Shown: positions 46,553 to 55,902 of the stretch, in pieces | How the letters are laid out: each line of letters begins with the position of its first letter | Numbering within the stretch: position 1 is the first letter of the stretch | NCBI RefSeq assembly: GCF_946481145.1 | Contig: NZ_CAMLMJ010000004.1 | Coordinates: forward strand, 1-64,000 | Source of the DNA: an uncultured Sediminibacterium sp. | GTDB lineage: Bacteria; Bacteroidota; Bacteroidia; Chitinophagales; Chitinophagaceae | Direction: 5' to 3' | Length of the DNA: 64,000 bases | Notes under the pieces: generated by a model | The model's database searches: none | What the model saw: the letters and a program-made list of their open reading frames with translations, nothing else | Told to the model about the DNA's origin: nothing | Program-made: the position numbers and the translations under genes

Positions 46553-46573
46553 CAGGTCGGGCAACGAAAGTCT
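46553..46573 (+). repeat. Attachment-site-like direct repeat, distal copy
   Basis: Identical 21 bp to 43067-43087, without the rest of a tRNA upstream. It lies 166 bp before the methyltransferase start. Confidence 0.8.
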
Positions 46574-46616
46574 AACAGCAATGTGTTTTTTTCTTTTAAG
46601 ACTAATCCTAGAAGTA

Positions 46617-46650
46617 AACATTTTGAAAGTCTCAGAACTTTCTAAATGTT
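46617..46650. repeat. Diverged palindrome, copy 3
   Basis: AACATTTTGAAAGTC / AACTTTCTAAATGTT around TCAG; two mismatches to the stem at 4498 and 44780. It immediately follows the att-like copy and its diverged extension. Confidence 0.7.
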
Positions 46651-46738
46651 GTATCTTATAAATTTATTATGAGAAGCAGAAATAAATGAGTAGACTTGTA
46701 AATGTTAGTAATATGAGAATAGCCTTTATAACCTGCTT

Positions 46739-48199
46739 ATGAAAAAGAATCATCCGGAAAATGGGATTATAAACGGTAAACTTAAACGTATCAGACTTGG
46801 GGCGGCACCCAGGGTACTGGATCTTTTTTCGGGGTGTGGCGGGCTCTCATTAGGATTCTACAAGTCTGGTTTTCAAATAGTTGCAGGAGTGGAACTGGAT
46901 TCGGAAGCTATCCGCTCACATGCTGCCAACTTTCATAAAGACAGCCCTCATTATCATGAGCATTGTATTCCTCGTGATATCCTCAAAGTCTCTCCAAGCG
47001 ATATATTTAATTCTATAGGATTGCAGGGAAATGCCGCATCCCAAATTGACGTTATTATCGGCGGCCCGCCCTGCCAGGCATTTACACGAATAGGCCGCGC
47101 CAAGCTTCGTGCCGTTACCAAGGATTCCAATGCATTTTTAAACGATTCGAGAAGCCAGTTATACAAACGTTACCTGGAATACGTTACCGAGCTTAAACCG
47201 GTGGCGATCCTGATGGAAAACGTCCCTGACATTTTAAATTACGGCGGGGTGAATATCGCGGACATTGTCTGCAATGATCTTGCAGCACAGGGTTACAAAT
47301 GCAGGTATACATTGCTTAACACCGTTTATTATGGTGTTCCGCAGATGAGAGAGAGAATGTTTCTGATGGCGGTTCATAAAACGGTAGACGCAGACATTTT
47401 GTTCCCTCAGCCAACACATTTTATTGACCTTCCAAGAGGTTATCACGGTTCTCGGAATGTAGCTCTCAAAAATATAGTCGAAGACAAAACTCATAAGTAT
47501 TATATGCCCCCCCCTCCAGCACCCTCGGATTCAGTACCGGCGGTAACAGCAGAAAAAGCTTTATCGGATCTTCCTGAAATCACGATGCACTTGAAAGGGA
47601 AGCTGAAAAGAGGAATGAAGGTAGATAATGTCATGCGCTATAAGACTGCTGAAGGGGAAAATGAATTCCAGCGCATGATGCGGACATGGCCTATAAGCCA
47701 AGACCAAGTGGCGCTGAATATTATCCGGTATCTTCCGCGTGATTATGCGATATTCGGGAAAATGAAACCGGGTGATCAGTACCCGCAGGCAATTCAGGCA
47801 GCCCGCCGTATCCTGAACAGTAAAATCAGCCAGGCTGAAAAGATTACGGGAAAGAAAATCTCTCAGAAATCCAAACAATATGATAAACTCGTAGCAGAGA
47901 CGATCCCCCCATATGATGTAAACAAATTTCCTAACAAGTGGCGCAAAATGGAAGCGGATAAACCTTCCCGTACCCTGATGGCCCACCTGGGAAAAGACAG
48001 CTATTCTCATATCCACTATGACAGCAGGCAGGCTCGCACCATATCGGTGCGTGAGGCGGCCAGACTGCAGTCATTCCCTGATGGCTTTCAGTTTACAGGC
48101 GCTATGAATGCTGCATTCCGCCAGATCGGAAATGCAGTCCCCCCACTGATGTCAGAAAAAATAGCAGGAAGAATGAAAGAAATTTTGTTAGGCGGATAG
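46739..48199 (+). CDS. drmMII: C5-cytosine DNA methyltransferase, DISARM DrmMII type
   Basis: 486 residues. All C5-MTase motifs are present: I (LDLFSGCGGLSLGF, about 28-40), IV (GGPPCQAF, catalytic Cys112), VI (MENVPD, Glu160), VIII (PQMRERMF, 201-208), a large target-recognition region (about 215-400, longer than in small Dcm enzymes), and IX-X (REAARLQSFPDGF, then FRQIGNAVPPLMS). Methylates host DNA so that the associated system spares it. First gene of a five-gene operon, 24 bp before the DrmE-like gene. The recognition sequence cannot be read from the protein; a CCWGG-like site is suggested by the nearby vsr gene. A stand-alone orphan methylase is the alternative, but the tight operon argues against it. 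Confidence 0.9.
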   Translation: MKKNHPENGIINGKLKRIRLGAAPRVLDLFSGCGGLSLGFYKSGFQIVAGVELDSEAIRSHAANFHKDSPHYHEHCIPRDILKVSPSDIFNSIGLQGNAASQIDVIIGGPPCQAFTRIGRAKLRAVTKDSNAFLNDSRSQLYKRYLEYVTELKPVAILMENVPDILNYGGVNIADIVCNDLAAQGYKCRYTLLNTVYYGVPQMRERMFLMAVHKTVDADILFPQPTHFIDLPRGYHGSRNVALKNIVEDKTHKYYMPPPPAPSDSVPAVTAEKALSDLPEITMHLKGKLKRGMKVDNVMRYKTAEGENEFQRMMRTWPISQDQVALNIIRYLPRDYAIFGKMKPGDQYPQAIQAARRILNSKISQAEKITGKKISQKSKQYDKLVAETIPPYDVNKFPNKWRKMEADKPSRTLMAHLGKDSYSHIHYDSRQARTISVREAARLQSFPDGFQFTGAMNAAFRQIGNAVPPLMSEKIAGRMKEILLGG

Positions 48200-48223
48200 C
48201 ATCACCAAAAACAACTGCGAAAT

Positions 48224-50749
48224 ATGGATGGTTTACTTGCACAGAAGTTGAACTATGCTTTTGCGGGCTGCCCTGCCAGCTATCCGTTGCCTCCGGCATT
48301 GAAAGATGCCTGCACGCTGATATCATCCTTTTTCGCTTCAAATGAGCAGAACAAACTGTGTATTGTATTTCCATCGAAAGAATATGCCGCACAATGGTTG
48401 TTGTTTCCTGCAGTAATATCATTGATATATGATGACTATGTCGCATTCAGTGATCAAGTAACGGAAAAATATAAAGAATATAAACGCGGGGAAAAACTAC
48501 TTCTCAACAACAAAGCAATCGTGGAATGGGCGGGTATCCGCGAAAAAGGTGTTGCAATTAGAACAAAAAGCGTCAAAGAACATTCAGGTGCGGAAATAGA
48601 AATTGGTTTTAGCCAAGTAATAAAGCTGCAAAAAGCGCCCGGCGGAAGGCAAACACTTTCTCCGCTCAAAACTGTAAAAGATGCTTTACCGGTGGTTTCA
48701 AAAACACCTGTCGAATATCTTTTAGGTATTGATACCAAAAGCAACATGGGCTTTATTCAAAACAGTGTATGTATCATTAACAAACTCAACCGGTATGTCT
48801 CAGCGACAGGCAATATTCAATTGAACGCTGCCGACCCTGATGAATACTTTACACCGGAAGTAATTGACGAAGAGGGAAAAATCAAGGCGCACAGCCCGTG
48901 CCTGATTACAAATAATTTCCTTAACCTGATGTACTATCTGGATGATCCCGCCCGTGTCTCCGCACTCATTATTGACGGCTTTGCCGCCATAAGTGAACGG
49001 ACGACGGATTTTACCGCGACAGATAAGCGCTGCCACATTCCCACTATTCTGGTAACTGATATTTCAGAAGCAGATTGTTTTGGGCACATTGCGGATCTGG
49101 GTTTTGAATTTTTCAATTTTACTTCTGAATTTATTTCTGCGGGAACACCTGCAATTCACTCTCCTTTCAAGGCATTCACAATAAAACAAAACAACTACCT
49201 CGCTTTCCAGGTCAGAAAAAATATATTGCCCGGTTTGTTACTCGGGGAAATTTCGAAAAAGCTACATGCACTGCGCGATGACAGCAGTGATCGTAAACTG
49301 ACAGAGATTAAAATCGGCCTTGTCCGGATAATTAACCTGTTCTCACGGATTTGTTATGGCTTGACAGAGTCGGCTTTTGCCGACTTTAATCAAATGATAA
49401 GCGCTGTCAATGTCTCCTACCGGAATAACAGGGTCTGGCTGGGGGAAGCTTCGGACAATATCGCGCTGATCATTTCAGAACTCACTGCATTCCTGGAAAC
49501 AATCAAAAACGTGCACGCAGAAAAATGTATCCGTCTGGAAGAATTACTTGACAGGCATACCTACCGGTTCATTATCTGTCCAACGGCACAGGATGCTGTA
49601 GAGTTGTCTGCACACTTTAAAAGAACCGGCAGAAAATTCCTTCCGGAAATCATCTCCGTGTCTGATCTGACTCAGCAGCGTCTCTCTGAAAAACCAGCAA
49701 AAGCAATCCTGACCGGCTGGCCCGGTTCAGTGCAAATGACCAGAATACTGGATTGTTTTATCCTGTCTGAGCTCACATTATTGTTCTATGGTTTTGAGCG
49801 CGGATATTATCGTTCCCTTGAAAACAAAAAATTAACCCAATGTCAGAAGGGGAAATCGACCATTGATAACAGCGGTAAAAAATCGCAGGTGGTCTCTTAC
49901 TTTTTCAGTCCGTCACATGATCAGAGACATGAACAAGTTCCTGCCGAAAAAGACAATAATTTTTTCGACAACATCGATATAGCAGAATTCGAAATGAAAA
50001 TTGAAAGCGCCCAGTACAACATGTATAAGGCGGCCGGCACTACTGAAAGTGTAAAGGCAAGACGTATTAACTTCGAAAACAGCAAATTTATCTATGCAAC
50101 CGATGCACACAAATTCATACTCATCAATGAATTTCTTATTGCGGATAATGCGAAGCCTGCGATCATACACAGAAAACCGGACAGTCTTGTTCCCGGGGAT
50201 ATAATAGCTGTCATTAATACTGAACGGGAAATACTGGTCGACTTGGTAAAAAAAAGTGTGAAGCCGGAACAGTTCAATACAATCAAACAGCGCGCCGATC
50301 TGTGGAAAAATCTTCTGAGAAAATATTACCAGTCTATCGGCGGAGATTTCCGGCGTCTTGTCAGCGAACTCAGGCAGCATGACTGTAAAAGACATGAAGT
50401 AACCATCCGTACTTGGCTTACTGATGATGACAGAATAGGACCTGACGATGATGCGGATCTTATCAGCATTGCACTGCTGACAAAATCAGATTTCATGTAT
50501 GATAACCTGTCCAAGATCAGGGACGCCATTACGCAGATGACCAACTGGAGATTTAAGGCTTCGGACTTGGTAAGGGAAAAAATTATCCAAAATCTGGCAA
50601 ATATCACAAAACATACGCTTATAAACGATTCCATCGATATTCCTGATCTCGGACGCGTCAGTTTTCCAAAAGTCACTGATGTGAAAAAAGAACCGGAAAA
50701 TATTGATAAAAGATATATTCACCGGATACTTACAAAAGAATTCAGCTGA
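48224..50749 (+). CDS. drmE: DrmE-like protein of class 2 DISARM, degenerate helicase-like
   Basis: 841 residues, no signal or membrane segment. Position (between the C5 methylase and the helicase genes), size and the N-terminal pattern KLCIVFPSKEYAAQWLLFPA, then YKRGEKLLLNNKAIVEWAGI, fit DrmE of class 2 DISARM. Several blocks look like worn SF1/SF2 helicase motifs: VFPSKEYAAQW, ALIIDGFAAIS (Walker B-like without the Glu), IPTILVTDIS, RFIICPTAQDAVELSAHF and AILTGWPGS. No GxGKT Walker A is found, so ATP hydrolysis is unlikely. The stop overlaps the next start by one base (TGATGG). DrmE's role is not established. Assignment is by pattern and context, not alignment. Confidence 0.65.
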   Translation: MDGLLAQKLNYAFAGCPASYPLPPALKDACTLISSFFASNEQNKLCIVFPSKEYAAQWLLFPAVISLIYDDYVAFSDQVTEKYKEYKRGEKLLLNNKAIVEWAGIREKGVAIRTKSVKEHSGAEIEIGFSQVIKLQKAPGGRQTLSPLKTVKDALPVVSKTPVEYLLGIDTKSNMGFIQNSVCIINKLNRYVSATGNIQLNAADPDEYFTPEVIDEEGKIKAHSPCLITNNFLNLMYYLDDPARVSALIIDGFAAISERTTDFTATDKRCHIPTILVTDISEADCFGHIADLGFEFFNFTSEFISAGTPAIHSPFKAFTIKQNNYLAFQVRKNILPGLLLGEISKKLHALRDDSSDRKLTEIKIGLVRIINLFSRICYGLTESAFADFNQMISAVNVSYRNNRVWLGEASDNIALIISELTAFLETIKNVHAEKCIRLEELLDRHTYRFIICPTAQDAVELSAHFKRTGRKFLPEIISVSDLTQQRLSEKPAKAILTGWPGSVQMTRILDCFILSELTLLFYGFERGYYRSLENKKLTQCQKGKSTIDNSGKKSQVVSYFFSPSHDQRHEQVPAEKDNNFFDNIDIAEFEMKIESAQYNMYKAAGTTESVKARRINFENSKFIYATDAHKFILINEFLIADNAKPAIIHRKPDSLVPGDIIAVINTEREILVDLVKKSVKPEQFNTIKQRADLWKNLLRKYYQSIGGDFRRLVSELRQHDCKRHEVTIRTWLTDDDRIGPDDDADLISIALLTKSDFMYDNLSKIRDAITQMTNWRFKASDLVREKIIQNLANITKHTLINDSIDIPDLGRVSFPKVTDVKKEPENIDKRYIHRILTKEFS

Positions 50750-52479
50750 TGGCAAAAATGCTTCCCAATTTCATTGACAAAGACTGTAAAAGCAATGGTG
50801 AGAAAATCATTTTCGAATTGCTACAGCAGTCTGCCTTTACAAAAGGCTGGACTGTTTTACATTCATTGAATCTTTCAGAACATGTCAGTCGCCTGTTTGG
50901 TGAAATTGATTTTCTGTTGCTGATTCCGGGCAGCGGTATTTTCGTGATGGAAGTAAAAGGCGGGGATGTGAAATCAATCGGCGGGGAATGGTATTTCACC
51001 AACAGGTCGGGTCTTGTAAAAACAGGAAAAAATCCATTCTCACAAGCACAGGCAGCGATGTTTTCATTAAAGGCTGCTATCAAAAAACGTTTCGGTGCGG
51101 CACATAAATTCAACGCTCTCCAGTTCGGTTTTTGTGTTGCTTTTCCGGAAATCGATTTTGACATACATTCTGTAGAATACCAGCCATGGCAGATTTTTGA
51201 TAAGGCGGCCAGGAAAAATAATCCTGAAAAATTTTTCATCGATTTTGTAAATGAAACAACCAAGAAACATAAGGACCAGGCCTGGTTCTCAAAAGATTCA
51301 TTGCCCGCAGAAACTGATCTCAGTCAACTGACCGATTTTCTGCGTGGTGATTTTGAAAGACTGAGACCTGTTGCGGAACGGCTGGATAAATTTAATTCAG
51401 AGGTCAGATCCTACACACAGGAACAGTACCGGTTTCTGGATTCAATACATGAGAACGATCGGTGTCTTATTAAGGGAAGCGCAGGCACTGGTAAAACAAT
51501 GATCGCGATGGAATCCGCTATCAGGGCCGCTGCATCCGGGAAAAAAGTTTTTCTGACCTGCTATAACAGGATGATCGGGCAATGGATGCAGCATCAGCTC
51601 GGTCAGTGGAATGAACAGATTACGGTGAGCAGCCTGCATAGTTACCTGGAGCGGATATGTGAAGGATTGAATCATGACAGGTCAAGAGACGATAACTTTT
51701 ATTCGGTTTATATGCCAGGCTTGGTAAAAGATATTTTTGACAAAGGGATTGAGCCAAAATTTCACAGGCTGATTATTGATGAAGGACAGGATCTTATCAC
51801 CAGGAATTATATGAACCTCTTCAACTCAATGTTGAAAGGTGGTCTCTCCGGCGGGCAATGGGAGATTTATGGCGATTTTGAAAGGCAGGCAATTTATTCC
51901 CGTATGCCAAAAGATGAAATGCTCACGCTTATTGCGGAGTACGCAAAGCCATTTAATTTCCTGTTACGGATTAACTGCAGAAACACAAAGCAGATCGGCG
52001 AAGAAACATCATTGCTGTCAGGTTTTGAAAAGCCGCCGTTTCTCCTCGAACACCTTGAAGGTATCTCTGTTGACTACGGTTTTTATTCAACTGAAGCGGA
52101 ACAGGCAGTCAAGCTGACAAAAATTCTTGAAAAGCTGGGGACGGAAAAACTGCCTGCAAATGAAATTGTCATTCTTTCGCCGAAAAAATTTGAAAGGGCT
52201 GTTCCCGAAGAGTGGCAAAACTCCGGAATTATTGAACTGAAAGCACTGACAGATATGAAAAAAAAGACATCTGCCGGTTTTTCGACGATCCAGGCTTTTA
52301 AAGGAATGGAATCAAATTATGTCATTCTCAAGGACATCGACGATTTGCAAAGTGAAGCAGCCAGATCATTATTATATGTCGGCATGACACGGGCAAAATA
52401 CGGACTGTTTTTGTTGATTAATGAATCCGCCCGCGAGCAGTTTAATCTTATTCTAAAAAATAAACTCAACCTCACATGA
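50749..52479 (+). CDS. NERD-nuclease/UvrD-type helicase inside the DISARM operon
   Basis: 576 residues. The N-terminal NERD domain has the PD-(D/E)xK-like core: GEKIIFELL, G-E52-I-D54-FLLL and FVM-E68-V-K70, so the nuclease residues look intact. Then an SF1 helicase: Walker A GSAGTGKT (243-250), Walker B LIIDEGQD (341-348), motif III IYGDFERQ, motif IV LRINCRNT, motif V STIQAFKGMES and motif VI LLYVGMTRAK. Nuclease plus helicase in one chain could process DNA, as RecB-like or AddAB-like proteins do. It overlaps both neighbours (1 bp and 4 bp), so it belongs to the operon. Known DISARM has the PLD-type nuclease DrmC instead, which is absent here; functional replacement is my inference. Confidence 0.85.
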   Translation: MAKMLPNFIDKDCKSNGEKIIFELLQQSAFTKGWTVLHSLNLSEHVSRLFGEIDFLLLIPGSGIFVMEVKGGDVKSIGGEWYFTNRSGLVKTGKNPFSQAQAAMFSLKAAIKKRFGAAHKFNALQFGFCVAFPEIDFDIHSVEYQPWQIFDKAARKNNPEKFFIDFVNETTKKHKDQAWFSKDSLPAETDLSQLTDFLRGDFERLRPVAERLDKFNSEVRSYTQEQYRFLDSIHENDRCLIKGSAGTGKTMIAMESAIRAAASGKKVFLTCYNRMIGQWMQHQLGQWNEQITVSSLHSYLERICEGLNHDRSRDDNFYSVYMPGLVKDIFDKGIEPKFHRLIIDEGQDLITRNYMNLFNSMLKGGLSGGQWEIYGDFERQAIYSRMPKDEMLTLIAEYAKPFNFLLRINCRNTKQIGEETSLLSGFEKPPFLLEHLEGISVDYGFYSTEAEQAVKLTKILEKLGTEKLPANEIVILSPKKFERAVPEEWQNSGIIELKALTDMKKKTSAGFSTIQAFKGMESNYVILKDIDDLQSEAARSLLYVGMTRAKYGLFLLINESAREQFNLILKNKLNLT

Positions 52480-55400
52480 GAGAAGATATTCTGCAATATA
52501 TCAGGCGCGAACTGATCGGTCCGGATCCGACAAAGCCGCACGTACAGCCAAACGGAGAGGAAATTCTTGTCAATGAACCGCCGAGACTGCGGTACGGAGC
52601 AGGCATACTGTTCCCCAGAACAGCTTCATTTGCGGAGCAGGATTTTACTTCTGGTGATGAAGAAACATTATTGGAAACTATACCAGAAGAAGATAAAAAA
52701 GATGCGGGAGATCCGGTCGGTCTTGAGCAGACAAAAACTCCGGTGAATATGGCCGATGATTTTGAAGAAGAAGTCGGACTTGCAAACAGTTTTCTTCCGG
52801 CTGCAATGGGTTTCAGTTGTTTTTCGAAAATTCCTGACGGCGGATTTATCGTGTCTGTTACAAATGCCGTATACGAATACAAAGAATACATTTATTTTAA
52901 AGACGATGAATCCAAAACTGAAGTAAAACGCAAGGCATATTTCAGAATCCCGCTGGATCAGGATATCGTAATAGCTACTGAAAATATTCCTGCTGCACCA
53001 GGACAATCATCAGATTTTTTTCTTCAGGATAAAGAAGGAAAAAAAATTATGCTAAAACTCAATATCCGCAATAGAACAGTACCCGGGATGGCTGACGAAG
53101 GAATACACCTGCTCACCTTTACGCTTGTCAATTCAAACACCGGTTCGAGGGAAAACATCAGGAATGAAGATTGTTTTTTTCAGGTTTCCTTCAATGTACA
53201 AAGTGCATCCAGCAACTGCTTTGTCCCATATAAGACCGTTGCCTCAGTGACAGATAAAGACGATGAATTATCGAACGCCTTATTATACAGGCTGAAGAAA
53301 ACATTTGCTGTTGGTCACGGATGCTCTCCGAGGTGGGATGATAACGCTGAAGATTCTGCCTCACAGATACAAACTGAATCGATCAGTGCTTATGAAATAA
53401 AGCCGATTCTGCCCAACGATCTGAAAAAAGTGAAATTGAATATGTATGACCTGAGTGATCTGTCGGATAGTGAAATTATTTCCTGCCTTACTGATCTTAC
53501 ACAGGAATACAAACTGTGGATTGATAAGCAGGAGGAAACAGCCGGCAAAACACTCGAAGGACAGTTGCAAGAAACAGCGGAGAAACATATCGCTAGCTGC
53601 CGAAAATGTCTAGTCCGCATGCAAGACGGTGTAGAATTACTGAAATTGGATGCCGGCGTTGAGCGGGCTTTCCGTTTGATGAACCGCGCCATGCTTCTCC
53701 AGCAACTTCACTACAGTATACATACAAGAGAGTGGATGCTTGATGCGAAAGGAAATCTGACAGGACTCACTTCGCCTCACCTTGACGGACATACCGATGA
53801 TGTGTTCCCCGATATCCATAACCCGGAAACCTGGCCTAAAAATCCGGATGGTCTTCCTAAAGTAGGCGCATGGAGGCCATTCCAGCTGGCGTTTATACTG
53901 ATGAACCTGAGCGCAATGAACAATGCTTCGCATCCTGACAGGGAAACAGTGGATCTGATTTGGTTCCCCACAGGCGGCGGAAAAACGGAGGCTTATCTCG
54001 GCTTGTCTGCATATACCATTTTCCTGAAACGGTTAAAAGACCAGGACGATTCGGGTACTGCAGTATTGATGCGTTATACACTGCGCCTGTTAACAGCGCA
54101 GCAATTTCAGCGTGCGGCTTCACTTATCTGCGCTTGTGACAAAATCAGGCATGAGAACCAACAGGAACTGGGATCAGAACGCATTACGATAGGTTTGTGG
54201 GTCGGAGAAAGTCTCACACCCATCTACCGGAGTGATGCACGAAGCTCCTATAAAAAAATGGAACTCGGGAAGGAAGATGACAATCCGTTTATTGTTCTGA
54301 AATGCCCCTGGTGCGGAGCACAAATGGGATATCTGAAGGACGCTAAAATCGGGGAACGCGTTAAGGGCTATAAAAGAAGGCCTAAAGGTGCCCATGAAAC
54401 TATTGTATATGAATGCGATAATTCTGAATGTGCTTTTTCAAAGCCTGCGTTTGGTCTTCCCTTAACTGTAATCGATGAAGATATTTATGATTTTCCGCCT
54501 ACCCTGCTGATTGGTACGGTTGATAAATTTGCAATGCTTACCTGGAAACCGGAAGCAAAATCGCTTTTTGGTTTCAGGGACAACGGTTCGCGGCTGACAC
54601 CGCCTGAACTTATTATTCAGGATGAACTTCACCTGATATCAGGACCACTGGGTTCAATGGTAGGGCTGTATGAAACCATGATCGATGAACTTTGTACAGC
54701 CAATCAGTTAAAGCCGAAAATCATCGCTTCTTCAGCAACCATCAGCCGTGCCAAAGAACAGATTCATTCATTATACGGAAGGGGAACAGAAAATGTAACC
54801 ATATTTCCCGCGCAGGGTCTGAACGTGGGAGATTCGTTTTTTGCGTATGTGGACCAGAAAAAAGCAGGCAGGTTGTACGCGGGCATTTTTGCCTCAGCTC
54901 TTCCTTCGCATGCAACAGCACAGGTCAGGATATTATCGGCTTTACTGCAGTCGGTAAAATCCATTCGTACCGATGACGAAAAACAGAGAGATCCTTACTG
55001 GACAATACTTACCTATTTCAACAGTATTCGTGAACTCGGTCATGCGGCCACCCTTATCAGGGCGGATATAAGGGAGTATATGAATTCGATCTGGAGCCGA
55101 AAGGCGGTCAGCGGTGATGAACGACGTTTTATAAACAGGGACATTGAGCTGACAAGCAGGATTAACAGCAGCGATATTCCTGAATACCTGGAGCAGCTTT
55201 CAAAATCCTGGACCGGAGATAAATCTGAGTACCCGGTCGACATTTGTCTTGCGACAAATATGATCTCAGTGGGCGTGGATATTCCAAGACTTGGGCTGAT
55301 GACCGTGGTCGGGCAACCAAAGACAACATCCGAATACATCCAGGCGACGAGCCGTGTGGGACGTTCGGCTAAAGGCCCGGGGCTGGTGCTTACAGTTTAT

Positions 55401-55898
55401 AATTGTTCAAAACCACGTGACCGTTCTCATTTTGAACATTTCCAGGAATATCATTCAAAAATTTACAGCAAAGTTGAACCAACAAGCGTTACGCCTTTTT
55501 CTGCGCCTGCAAGAGAAAGGGCATTGCATGCAGTGCTGGTCGGATTGATTCGTCTTTATTCAGCAAGAAGCAGAGATACGCCCAGACCTTTTCCTGATGA
55601 TGCGATAATAAAACAGGTCACACAGCTGATCTATGACCGGGTAAACCTGATTGACAGTGATGAATACGAACATGCGTACCAGATGATAGAGGAAAAACTT
55701 GAATACTGGAAAAATGAGCTGCCTTTTATTTACGGAACACTCGGACAGCCGCAGGATACTCCGCTGATGTATCGCGCGGGATCGAATCCTTCGGAAGAAA
55801 TAAAAGACCGTGCGTGGTCGACACCTACCTCAATGAGAAACGTTGATGCAACATGCGATGCTCTTGTGGTTACCGAATATCCAAATACTGATATGTAA
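52476..55898 (+). CDS. drmA: DISARM helicase DrmA
   Basis: 1140 residues. The N-terminal ~490 residues lack known motifs apart from an acidic stretch. Then an SF2 helicase core: Walker A WFPTGGGKTEAYLG (about 494-507), motif Ia LMRYTLRLLTAQQFQRA, zinc ribbon CPWCG...CDNSEC (about 610-650), DExH box IIQDELHLISGPLGS (about 713-727), motif III SSATIS, helicase C with ATNMISVGVDIPRLGLM (about 926-942), and QATSRVGRS. The DELH box with a zinc insert is the DrmA signature within the DUF1998-associated helicases. It probably translocates on phage DNA with DrmB. ATGA overlap with the NERD-helicase; drmB starts 4 bp after it. Confidence 0.88.
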   Translation: MREDILQYIRRELIGPDPTKPHVQPNGEEILVNEPPRLRYGAGILFPRTASFAEQDFTSGDEETLLETIPEEDKKDAGDPVGLEQTKTPVNMADDFEEEVGLANSFLPAAMGFSCFSKIPDGGFIVSVTNAVYEYKEYIYFKDDESKTEVKRKAYFRIPLDQDIVIATENIPAAPGQSSDFFLQDKEGKKIMLKLNIRNRTVPGMADEGIHLLTFTLVNSNTGSRENIRNEDCFFQVSFNVQSASSNCFVPYKTVASVTDKDDELSNALLYRLKKTFAVGHGCSPRWDDNAEDSASQIQTESISAYEIKPILPNDLKKVKLNMYDLSDLSDSEIISCLTDLTQEYKLWIDKQEETAGKTLEGQLQETAEKHIASCRKCLVRMQDGVELLKLDAGVERAFRLMNRAMLLQQLHYSIHTREWMLDAKGNLTGLTSPHLDGHTDDVFPDIHNPETWPKNPDGLPKVGAWRPFQLAFILMNLSAMNNASHPDRETVDLIWFPTGGGKTEAYLGLSAYTIFLKRLKDQDDSGTAVLMRYTLRLLTAQQFQRAASLICACDKIRHENQQELGSERITIGLWVGESLTPIYRSDARSSYKKMELGKEDDNPFIVLKCPWCGAQMGYLKDAKIGERVKGYKRRPKGAHETIVYECDNSECAFSKPAFGLPLTVIDEDIYDFPPTLLIGTVDKFAMLTWKPEAKSLFGFRDNGSRLTPPELIIQDELHLISGPLGSMVGLYETMIDELCTANQLKPKIIASSATISRAKEQIHSLYGRGTENVTIFPAQGLNVGDSFFAYVDQKKAGRLYAGIFASALPSHATAQVRILSALLQSVKSIRTDDEKQRDPYWTILTYFNSIRELGHAATLIRADIREYMNSIWSRKAVSGDERRFINRDIELTSRINSSDIPEYLEQLSKSWTGDKSEYPVDICLATNMISVGVDIPRLGLMTVVGQPKTTSEYIQATSRVGRSAKGPGLVLTVYNCSKPRDRSHFEHFQEYHSKIYSKVEPTSVTPFSAPARERALHAVLVGLIRLYSARSRDTPRPFPDDAIIKQVTQLIYDRVNLIDSDEYEHAYQMIEEKLEYWKNELPFIYGTLGQPQDTPLMYRAGSNPSEEIKDRAWSTPTSMRNVDATCDALVVTEYPNTDM

Positions 55899-55902
55899 AA
55901 TT

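Noticed and set aside
46739..48199. Orphan Dcm-type methylase unrelated to the following genes
   Set aside because: It is only 24 bp from the DrmE-like gene at the head of a tight operon with drmA and drmB, which matches class 2 DISARM.
49913..50395. 160-codon antisense frame in drmE
   Set aside because: Shadow of the DrmE reading frame; no start context or domain.
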